This document shows positions 1 through 7,786 of a DNA stretch of 7,786 nt, one piece after another; position 1 is the stretch's first letter; every line of letters begins with the position of its first letter. Source of the stretch: Cyanobacteria bacterium HKST-UBA02 (GTDB lineage: Bacteria > Cyanobacteriota > Vampirovibrionia > Obscuribacterales > Obscuribacteraceae); NCBI GenBank assembly GCA_020431945.1, contig JAGQHH010000397.1, forward strand, positions 1 to 7,786, read 5' to 3'. Made by a program: the position numbers and the translations under genes. A model generated the notes under the pieces. That model made no database searches and was not told the origin of the DNA. It saw only the letters and a program-made list of their open reading frames with translations.

Positions 1-1
1 C

Positions 2-997
2 CTGCCCATCGAAAAACTCGACCGCAGCCCCGGGCGCGGATCCCTGGCCCTTGCTCAGGCCTGGCGCCTGCGACAGGAAGGCAAGTGGCAGTCGGATATC
101 TCTCTATGCGAGGCGATGCCGGGGATGAAACCGCAAGCCAGGCAAGAGCCGTCGAAGTTCCTGCCTCTTGCTGCCCGGCGGTGTCTTTCGATTGTCGAGC
201 ACCTCGACAATGCCGCCGGTATCATTTACGGTGCCCGGGCCGCGCAGGTAATCGCCCCGGCTACCGGTCCCCTCGGGTCCCTCTTAGAAAGAAGAGCACA
301 GCTTTTAAAAAGAGCTCCCGAGTCTGCCTCCAGCGGTGCCAGACTGACCCTTGCCGCTTTCTATCTGGACGAGGGTATGACCGACAGGGCGAAGGAGATC
401 CTGGCATCGCTTCCGGAGGACATCGAGACGGCATCGGCAATCGAGGATGGCTATCTCGAATTCTTCTCCGGCAATTGGGCAAGAGCCCGCTCGCGTTTCG
501 AGCACCTGAGCTCCATTCCGGAACAGGAGGACAATCCCCGGGTCCTCACCGGTCTGGCGCTCTCTACGCCTGATGGCAAAGAAAGAATCGCAATTCTGAG
601 AAAGTCACTGCGGATCAATCCGAATCAACTGACGGCTTTCTATATGCTCGGTCAGAGCCTCTATCAGCAGGGCGAGATCGAAGCATCTCTCTCGGCCATG
701 AAAGAAGCAGGCAGGCTCGACAACAATAATCCCTGGCCTTATCTCTTCGTTGCCTGTGCCCTTGCCGAGCAGGGCAAGGCCGATCTGGCCGGAGCCAATA
801 TGAATATGCTCAGGCAAAAACTGGCCGGCAAAAGAAGCCGGGAGCTTTTTGTCGCCCTTCAAAGATCGCTAGAAGGCAAGAACGAAACCGGCGACGCCGA
901 AAAGCTGAAAGACTTTCTCGCCTGCCTGCTTCCTCTGGAGAGGCTCAATCTCCTCAATTCGTCTGATTGCAGAGGGCGCCGGGCTGGTCCTTATTAA
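2..997 (+). CDS. TPR-repeat protein, 5' end outside window
   Basis: The reading frame is open from the first full codon of the window to a TAA, giving 331 residues with no in-frame stop, so the gene very probably begins to the left. An internal ATG at 116 has a poorly spaced GAGG, and the 38 codons before it already look like a TPR helix (ALAQAWRLRQEGKW), so I do not use it as the start. TPR-like helix pairs are visible at about residues 112-140 (ARLTLAAFYLDEGMTDRAKE), 147-170 (YLEFFSGNWARARSRFEHL) and 195-275, where INPNQLTAFYMLGQSLYQQG is the clearest unit. The tail after residue 280 is basic and unstructured. TPR proteins scaffold protein-protein contacts; no catalytic domain is visible here and the partner is unknown. 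The 3' end overlaps the opposing repeat-protein gene by 44 bp. The TPR call is fairly secure, the cellular role is not known. Confidence 0.8.
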   Translation: MPIEKLDRSPGRGSLALAQAWRLRQEGKWQSDISLCEAMPGMKPQARQEPSKFLPLAARRCLSIVEHLDNAAGIIYGARAAQVIAPATGPLGSLLERRAQLLKRAPESASSGARLTLAAFYLDEGMTDRAKEILASLPEDIETASAIEDGYLEFFSGNWARARSRFEHLSSIPEQEDNPRVLTGLALSTPDGKERIAILRKSLRINPNQLTAFYMLGQSLYQQGEIEASLSAMKEAGRLDNNNPWPYLFVACALAEQGKADLAGANMNMLRQKLAGKRSRELFVALQRSLEGKNETGDAEKLKDFLACLLPLERLNLLNSSDCRGRRAGPY

Positions 998-1379
998 GAC
1001 TGGCCAGCGGGGCGGGCTGAAGTCTCTTGAGACTGACGATACTGCGCTGGCTGACGAAGGGATTGTCGTCATCGGCAAGTCGGCTGAGAATGCTCAGAGG
1101 CAGATTGAGATTTTCCGCCAGAGCAAAACGCACGTCGTCGCAGTCGTCCGCCGCCAGCCGGTCCAGGACCGACTCCGGCAGCCGGGGACTCTCCGATGCA
1201 GCAATGCGCACCTCCGCGTCACCGTCTTCAGACAGCTCGACAAGAAGACGAAGGGGCACCCGCGGGTGCTCGGCCACCCGCCGTCTGATAGTGGGATCGT
1301 TGTGCCTGGCTAGCCTGCGAAGCTCTCTGAGAGCGGTGTCGGCGGCGCCGGCGAGAATATAGGAATTGTCTGATTTCAT
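954..1379 (-). CDS. LRV/HEAT-like repeat protein
   Basis: This 141-residue protein consists almost entirely of a solenoid repeat with an exact 26-residue period: L23, L49, L75 and L101 open four units. Each has an acidic turn followed by a V/I-R pair (I31-R32, V57-R58, V83-R84, V109 in the last) and, in the first three, a proline at unit position 20 (P42, P68, P94), as in RLPESVL. This matches the leucine-rich-repeat-variant (LRV) or HEAT-like pattern of alpha solenoids, which bind other proteins. There is no signal peptide or membrane helix, so it is probably cytoplasmic. I chose the ATG at 1379; the frame stays open to an ATG at 1487, but the extra 36 residues are hydrophobic and not repeat-like and would run through the apparent promoter. 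No good Shine-Dalgarno precedes 1379, so the start is uncertain. It converges on the TPR gene with a 44-bp overlap and is divergent from the response regulator. The partner is unknown. Confidence 0.72.
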   Translation of the reverse strand: MKSDNSYILAGAADTALRELRRLARHNDPTIRRRVAEHPRVPLRLLVELSEDGDAEVRIAASESPRLPESVLDRLAADDCDDVRFALAENLNLPLSILSRLADDDNPFVSQRSIVSLKRLQPAPLASLNKDQPGALCNQTN

Positions 1380-1413
1380 CGGCAATGTAGTTTTCAAAAT
1401 GAGTGCACTGAAA

Positions 1414-1430
1414 AGCCCACTCAGTGGGCT
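1414..1430 (-). other. Leader hairpin upstream of the LRV gene
   Basis: A perfect 7-bp stem (AGCCCAC/GTGGGCT) with a 3-nt loop lies 35 bp upstream of the chosen LRV start. Read on the minus strand it is followed by TTTT, so it resembles a weak terminator or attenuator in the 5' leader. An AAGGAG at 1429-1434 lies at its edge. The stem is directly visible; regulatory function is inference, and the T-run is too short for a confident terminator. Confidence 0.35.
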
Positions 1431-1440
1431 CCTTAATAGG

Positions 1441-1469
1441 ATCAAATGATATATGCGACAGACTGTCAA
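1441..1469 (-). promoter_or_regulatory. Candidate promoter for the LRV gene
   Basis: On the minus strand a perfect TTGACA (-35, at 1464-1469) is followed after 17 bp by TTTGAT (-10, at 1441-1446). Transcription would start near 1434 and give a leader of about 55 nt that includes the hairpin at 1414-1430. The -35 and the spacing are ideal for a sigma-70-type promoter, but the -10 lacks the conserved second-position A, so this is tentative. Confidence 0.4.
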
Positions 1470-1525
1470 GAGAAGAGCTGAAAACACTGTGGTTTTCCGC
1501 TAATTTATATATGGTCAGGCCCTGT

Positions 1526-1557
1526 TTGACTTCTCTCTACTACGGCGATGCTATAAA
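1526..1557 (+). promoter_or_regulatory. Candidate promoter of the response-regulator gene
   Basis: TATAAA at 1552-1557 is preceded directly by TGC, giving an extended -10 (TGnTATAAA). A TTGACT at 1526-1531 could act as -35, although the 20-bp spacer is long; extended -10 promoters tolerate a poor -35. Transcription would start near 1564, leaving a leader of about 18 nt that carries GAGG at 1573-1576, five bases before the ATG at 1582. Confidence 0.5.
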
Positions 1558-1581
1558 CTGAGACCTCAGAGCGAGGTTATC

Positions 1582-2505
1582 ATGACTCATCGCGTCCTGC
1601 TCGTAGAGGACAGTCCGACTCAGACAATCACTATCCGCAAGAAGCTCGAGGCTTCGGGTTTCACCGTGCTGGCTGCGAGAACCGGCGCCGAAGGACTGGT
1701 GCTTGCCTATAACGAGCTGCCGGATCTGATCGTCTCGGACGTGGTCATGTCCGGGATCAACGGCTATCAGCTCTGTCGCCTGGTAAAAAACGACCCGGAG
1801 CTATCTAGCATCCCGGTTATTCTTTTGACCAAGCTGGACGGCTCCCTGGACCGGTTCTGGGGCATGAAATCCGGTGCCGATCGATTCATCCCGAAAGAGC
1901 CCGGATTCACCAGCCTGGTCAAAGCTGTGCGGGAGCTTCTTGAAGACTGGTCGAAAGAATCGCGCTTACGGGTCATGCCTGAGCCCAGCAAAGCCCCCAC
2001 CACCGAAGAGATCAACAACCGGCTCAATCAGCTTCTGGAACGTCTTCTCTTCGAGGCGACGATCATCGACGAAGTCCGCAAGCTCGGCGAAGAAGCACAC
2101 AATCTCCAGCTCGTCGCCGAGCAGCTTTTCGATCTGATGTCCTCCATCCTCAACTACGAAGCCTGTGGACTCCTGGTCAACGAGTCCACCGAATCCACGG
2201 TCCTCACCGACTGCGGCAAAGCCGTTCAGGAAAGGGCCTTCCTCTCTTATGTCAATCGCATCGGCATCCAGCTCGGTCTGCCTCGCTCCAGAGACAGGCA
2301 TGACGACAAGACTTACTTTCCGCAGAACTCGGTCACCCAGCCCATCGACGTCAAAGGCAAGCGATTGGGACTTCTGGTGGTGGTGCCGGCAGGCGATCGC
2401 GCTTTCAAGGCCGGCGACCTGAAAGTTGTGAGGATCATCTGCGAGCAGCTCTCGGTCATCCTCAAGCTCTATCTGTCCCACAAAGAATCGGCACCACGGA
2501 TCTAG
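1582..2505 (+). CDS. Receiver-GAF response regulator
   Basis: This 307-residue protein starts with a canonical CheY-like receiver domain (residues 1-120): the acidic pair E9-D10 in LLVEDSPTQ, phospho-acceptor D53 in LIVSDVVMSGING, T83 in ILLTKLDG and K105 in FIPKEPG are all present, so it should be phosphorylated by a histidine kinase. A helical linker (about 140-185, rich in L and E) leads to a C-terminal domain (about 185-297) whose pattern, ending in IDVKGKRLGLLVVVPAGDRAF, resembles a GAF domain. There is no DNA-binding helix-turn-helix, GGDEF, EAL or histidine-kinase module, so the output is probably a protein contact or ligand binding. The start is supported by GAGG with 5-nt spacing and an extended -10 promoter. 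No cognate kinase lies in the window. It converges on the J-like protein gene. The receiver call is very secure, the GAF call moderate. Confidence 0.9.
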   Translation: MTHRVLLVEDSPTQTITIRKKLEASGFTVLAARTGAEGLVLAYNELPDLIVSDVVMSGINGYQLCRLVKNDPELSSIPVILLTKLDGSLDRFWGMKSGADRFIPKEPGFTSLVKAVRELLEDWSKESRLRVMPEPSKAPTTEEINNRLNQLLERLLFEATIIDEVRKLGEEAHNLQLVAEQLFDLMSSILNYEACGLLVNESTESTVLTDCGKAVQERAFLSYVNRIGIQLGLPRSRDRHDDKTYFPQNSVTQPIDVKGKRLGLLVVVPAGDRAFKAGDLKVVRIICEQLSVILKLYLSHKESAPRI

Positions 2506-2522
2506 GAGACCCACAAGACGAG

Positions 2523-5087
<2,565 letters not shown>

Positions 5088-5210
5088 GGATAAACTCTTT
5101 ACCTGTGGTAGCTACCGTCACTAACTTGAGACATACCCATCTACGTTATAGACATAATCAGAAAATAGAATTTAAATCAGATAGAAGGGTATACAATTGA
5201 CATCCAGAGT
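5088..5210. promoter_or_regulatory. AT-rich divergent promoter region
   Basis: This 123-bp gap between the divergent large-protein gene and rsmG is distinctly AT-rich compared with its flanks. Toward rsmG, TATACAAT at 5190-5197 could supply a -10 (very short leader), and TTGAGA (5126-5131) with TATAGA (5147-5152) is a second pair with a short 15-bp spacer. Toward the large gene, TATAAC (5145-5150 on the minus strand) overlaps that second -10. A perfect 10-bp palindrome, GGTAGCTACC at 5107-5116, lies 20 bp before the large gene's start and could be an operator. No -35 is strong, so individual sites are tentative. Confidence 0.4.
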
Positions 5211-5963
5211 ATGGAAAAAAGTTTGAGCGAACAGGCAGCCGCCCTGACCGAGCTACTCGCCGGAGCCGGCATCGAGCTTGCCGGCGAGCAAGTCGAGGCT
5301 CTGGAGATTTATGCTGAAATGCTTGCCGATTATGGCAGCCACACCAATCTGGTCGCCGATCCCAGCCCGGAATCGATATTCACCAGACATTTTGCCGATT
5401 CGCTCTCGATTCTCGAATTCAGCCGTTTTTTTGTGTCTGATAAGCAATGCCGCCTTGCCGATCTCGGAACCGGCGCGGGACTGCCGGGTCTCTGCCTGGC
5501 TATCGCCCTGCCCGGTCTGAGAGTGGACCTGATCGACTCCACTGCCAAGAAATCACGATTCGTCGAAGCAGCGATACGCAGACTGGACCTAAGCGACCGG
5601 GTCAGCGCCGTGACCGCCCGCCTGGAGGAGCTTTCTCATAAGCCCGACTACCGGGGACGTTTCGACCGGGTGGTCAGCAGGGCCCTGGGGCATCTGGCGG
5701 TGGTGGCGGAGCTGGGGCTTCCCCTCCTGCGTCCAGGCGGTCTCATTCTCGCCTTCAAGAGCGAGGAGCAGGCGAAAGCCGAGCTTCGCGAGAGCCGCAG
5801 ACATCTGAAAGCCCTGGGCGGCAGCCCCGGCGAGATTATCGTGCCGGCCCTGCAGACCTCCGGCTCCGGGGTCAAGCATGTTTTTGTCGTAATCGAGAAA
5901 ACCGGGCAGACACCCGGGAAATATCCACGCAACTGGGCTCAGATCAAACGACTCTCGTCCTGA
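5211..5963 (+). CDS. rsmG: 16S rRNA (guanine-N7) methyltransferase RsmG
   Basis: RsmG (GidB) transfers a methyl group from S-adenosylmethionine to N7 of G527 (E. coli numbering) in 16S rRNA, acting in the cytoplasm on the small subunit; loss of this mark is known to give low-level streptomycin resistance. The 250-residue length is typical. The family N-terminus with YAEMLADYGSHTNLVAD (34-50) and RHFADSL (59-65) is followed by SAM motif I, LADLGTGAGLPG (82-93), the acidic strand-2 end D109 in LIDSTAKKSRF, and VVSRALG (154-160), which carries the family's conserved arginine R157. The C-terminal GKYPR matches the usual family end. The ATG at 5211 fits the family N-terminus; only a weak AGAG precedes it. 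It stands alone here, without mnmG or parAB, which often neighbour it. Identification is secure. Confidence 0.96.
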   Translation: MEKSLSEQAAALTELLAGAGIELAGEQVEALEIYAEMLADYGSHTNLVADPSPESIFTRHFADSLSILEFSRFFVSDKQCRLADLGTGAGLPGLCLAIALPGLRVDLIDSTAKKSRFVEAAIRRLDLSDRVSAVTARLEELSHKPDYRGRFDRVVSRALGHLAVVAELGLPLLRPGGLILAFKSEEQAKAELRESRRHLKALGGSPGEIIVPALQTSGSGVKHVFVVIEKTGQTPGKYPRNWAQIKRLSS

Positions 5964-5973
5964 CCGGCAGGCT

Positions 5974-6906
5974 TCAGACCGGGCTCGGCTCGGTCTGGGC
6001 GGCTTCGTTGTCTTCCTCGCCGTCCGCGGACTCTTCCACGAGCCAGCCCTCGGCACTGGCTTGCAGGCGCGCCCGGGCCGGAGGAGTGCTCACCATGAGC
6101 TCGAGTATACGGCGCTTGCTCCCGAAAACATACTTGGCTCTGTTCAGTAGAGCCGTGACATCGACATGGTCGTGGGCGAAGATGATGTTGTCCGGGGTGC
6201 GATACCATGAATCGCCCACCGGGACGACGACTTCCGCCACCATTTCGCCCAGGTCTATAGCTTCCGGCTCCCGGTCCGCCCGGGCTGGCCAGTGAACGAT
6301 GGTCCGGGTGAGATCGAAACCGAGACACTCCACCCGGCCCAGATAATTGAGGGATTCGGACTCCACCTGGAAGCCTGACTCGATATACTCTCGGAGCTCA
6401 TTCTGCCAGGCTTCCCGGAGCACGTCCGAGACTGTCTCGATATTGGGCTCGAGCCGCCACATCTGGCTTGTGGGCAGATAAGACTTGGAAGGGCGGAAAT
6501 CCCACTTGAGATCGTTATACATGAGCTGGTACTGGTGCGTATTCGCCCAGGAGGTCATGAGCACCGAGGTCCAGATATTGTTGTCCTGGTAGACCTGGGC
6601 ATAGCTCTTCTTGAACCATTCCTGCCATTCCTCGAAAGAATCGTAGTTCGAGGAGCGCTTGGCAAGCCCCTCCCGCCATTCTTTCTCGTCGCCCAGGGGA
6701 TCCTCGGCATGGAAGAATTCTTCCCAGTAGGCGGTGACGAAGGCCACCTCCAGAAGGGCTCCCTCCGGGCGGCCGATTTTCTCCTCCCAGAGACTGTTGA
6801 CCACCTGGATGCCTTCCTCGCATCGCGAATAGGGGTTCGAGTCCTTGAGCCTGTCGCTGTGTCGGACATAGTCCACTGCAGCTCGTACCAGAAATGCCGG
6901 AAGCAT
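5974..6906 (-). CDS. Aromatic-rich protein of unknown function
   Basis: I do not recognise this family. The 310-residue product has no signal peptide, clear membrane segment or known catalytic motif. It is unusually rich in aromatics (about 13 Trp and 13 Tyr), for example AYWEEFFHAED (59-69), FEEWQEWFKKSY (91-102) and SSQ-like loops around W120-W150. Residues 1-175 look mostly helical; 190-260 look strand-rich and include VAEVVVPVGDSWYRTPDN and AHDHVDV (244-250). The last 20 residues are acidic and disordered. The ATG at 6906 is chosen; a TTG directly upstream at 6909 is possible, and only a weak AGG lies before them. It follows the malQ-like gene on the same strand after 80 bp, so co-transcription is plausible, and converges on rsmG 10 bp away. 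A role in glucan metabolism would be a guess from position only. Confidence 0.8.
   Translation of the reverse strand: MLPAFLVRAAVDYVRHSDRLKDSNPYSRCEEGIQVVNSLWEEKIGRPEGALLEVAFVTAYWEEFFHAEDPLGDEKEWREGLAKRSSNYDSFEEWQEWFKKSYAQVYQDNNIWTSVLMTSWANTHQYQLMYNDLKWDFRPSKSYLPTSQMWRLEPNIETVSDVLREAWQNELREYIESGFQVESESLNYLGRVECLGFDLTRTIVHWPARADREPEAIDLGEMVAEVVVPVGDSWYRTPDNIIFAHDHVDVTALLNRAKYVFGSKRRILELMVSTPPARARLQASAEGWLVEESADGEEDNEAAQTEPSPV
5975..5997. terminator. Hairpin after rsmG, overlapping the opposing stop
   Basis: CAGACCGGGC and GCTCGGTCTG form a 10-bp stem (one G-T pair on the + strand) around a TCG loop, 11 bp after the rsmG stop. It overlaps the stop codon and last codons of the opposing unknown gene. 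There is no T-run on either strand. It may end rsmG transcription or be a chance result of GC-rich coding sequence. Confidence 0.35.
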
Positions 6907-6986
6907 CAAATTACTAACCTGTACTCCAGAATCAATCGAAAATCATCCATGAACAAAGATACCAGATACGAGCCCGAGCAATAAGC

Positions 6987-7786
6987 TCAACGAGAACCGG
7001 AAGCAATAGCCGCCGGCTCCCTGCCGGTGCTTTCGATGAGCTCTTTCAAGGAGGCGATACCCCGGCCAGTCTCCTCGTCGGCTTGCAGGGCAGCAAGGGT
7101 GGCTGGCAACCGCTGGGTCCAGCAGCCCGAGCCCGAGAGCCCGGGCTGGTTGAAACGCAGCCTGGAGCCGATCAGATCGGTCACCATGAAAACAGCCATC
7201 CAGCATGGCGATTCCATGAGAGCTTTCATGAACGCCTCCTGCAACTCCCGGTCATATTGCTCCGGGGGATTGTCCGGATCGAGATCCAGGAGCTTCATGA
7301 GCCTGCGCACTTCCTTCCAGCCTTCCTCGCCATCGGGGCCGTGCCACCACTCCACGAGCCCGTCGTAGAAAGAGGCGAGAGGCTGATGATCGTGGGTGGC
7401 ATAAGTAGCCAGCGAAAGGGGATGAAGCTCGTCGATGGGCTGGAATTCCCTGGTCTTCTCGATACGCTCGAAAATCGGGATGGCGAAGCCCGCCATGCCC
7501 AGGTCATGAAGTGCCGGTCTGAGATATTCGGGTATGAGCAAGCCGAGATCCTCGGCGACTATATAGCCGCTGCCGGCAGCCTCGCAGACCGCTTTGAGAA
7601 TCTCCACGCCCTGTTTCTTGTTGAGCAGGGCGTTCTTCTCGGGCTCGTCCGGACGCGGTCTGAACTCGGGTAATTTGCCACCGGTGATGGCGGCAGCCTC
7701 CGCTTCGGTCAGTTCTACGAATTCGTCGTTGCGCTCGGGTATCCAGGGGAATGCATAGACCCGGAAAAAGCCCAGGACATGATCGA
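6987..7786 (-). CDS. malQ: 4-alpha-glucanotransferase (GH77), 3' part
   Basis: This is the C-terminal 265 residues of a GH77 amylomaltase; the start lies beyond the right edge. Such enzymes cut an alpha-1,4-glucan and transfer the piece to another glucan, acting in glycogen and maltodextrin turnover in the cytoplasm. All three catalytic acids are seen: the nucleophile in DHVLGFFR at the very edge (residue 1), the acid/base E78 in YIVAEDLG, and D132 in ATYATHDHQP. The C-terminal RFNQPGLSGSGCWTQRLP (210-227) matches the family's substrate-loop end. The nucleophile-to-acid/base spacing is about 77 residues, longer than the 47 of the Thermus enzyme, because of an inserted stretch (FPWIPERNDEF through TGGKLPEF) found in one bacterial GH77 branch. 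A GTG at 7607 is internal, not the start. The unknown aromatic-rich gene follows 80 bp downstream. The symbol malQ is by family; a subfamily name could differ. Confidence 0.93.
   Translation of the reverse strand, partial: DHVLGFFRVYAFPWIPERNDEFVELTEAEAAAITGGKLPEFRPRPDEPEKNALLNKKQGVEILKAVCEAAGSGYIVAEDLGLLIPEYLRPALHDLGMAGFAIPIFERIEKTREFQPIDELHPLSLATYATHDHQPLASFYDGLVEWWHGPDGEEGWKEVRRLMKLLDLDPDNPPEQYDRELQEAFMKALMESPCWMAVFMVTDLIGSRLRFNQPGLSGSGCWTQRLPATLAALQADEETGRGIASLKELIESTGREPAAIASGSR

Noticed and set aside
85..573. 162-residue + strand frame near the left edge
   Set aside because: It overlaps the TPR gene in another frame, and its Arg/Cys/Pro/Ser-rich composition is typical of a shadow frame.
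1380..1487. 36-residue N-terminal extension of the LRV protein from an ATG at 1487
   Set aside because: It is hydrophobic but not a clean signal peptide, does not fit the repeat, and would cover the promoter-like sites and leader hairpin. It remains possible but less likely than the start at 1379.
1966..2514. 182-residue minus-strand frame opposite the response regulator
   Set aside because: It is antisense to a gene with all receiver catalytic residues and shows no domain of its own.
5197..5202. TTGACA as a -35 element for rsmG
   Set aside because: It is only 8 bp from the rsmG ATG, so a start driven by it would fall inside the coding sequence.
7083..7673. 196-residue + strand frame opposite malQ
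   Set aside because: The opposite strand carries all the conserved GH77 motifs; this is a shadow frame.

Overview
This window looks like a chromosomal segment of a moderately GC-rich bacterium. It holds six protein-coding genes plus one, at the right edge, read from the opposite strand out of the neighbouring region. It shows no phage, insertion sequence, CRISPR array or RNA gene. The only near-universal marker is rsmG (16S rRNA m7G methyltransferase). The malQ-type GH77 enzyme suggests glycogen or maltodextrin metabolism. The TPR, receiver-GAF and degenerate J-domain proteins together recall non-photosynthetic relatives of Cyanobacteria (Obscuribacterales-type genomes), but that placement is a guess and the sequence does not prove it.

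Layout: genes mostly alternate in direction. A TPR protein (+, cut by the left edge) converges on and overlaps a small LRV/HEAT-like repeat protein (-). That gene is divergent from a receiver-GAF response regulator (+) across a 202-bp region with promoter-like sites on both strands. The regulator converges, 17 bp away, on an 854-residue protein (-) made of a degenerate J domain, a segment like the GspE/PilB N-terminal domain, and a very long acidic, repeat-bearing tail. This protein is divergent from rsmG (+) across a 123-bp AT-rich region. rsmG converges, 10 bp away, on an aromatic-rich protein of unknown function (-), which lies 80 bp downstream of the 3' part of malQ (-, cut by the right edge).

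Working together: because of the alternating directions, only malQ and the unknown gene after it look like a possible operon. The receiver-GAF protein and the J-like/GspE_N-like protein are the most interesting neighbours. One is a phosphorylation-controlled protein with no DNA-binding output, the other looks like an intracellular scaffold, but a functional link is inference from position only. No stretch longer than about 200 bp is without a gene.
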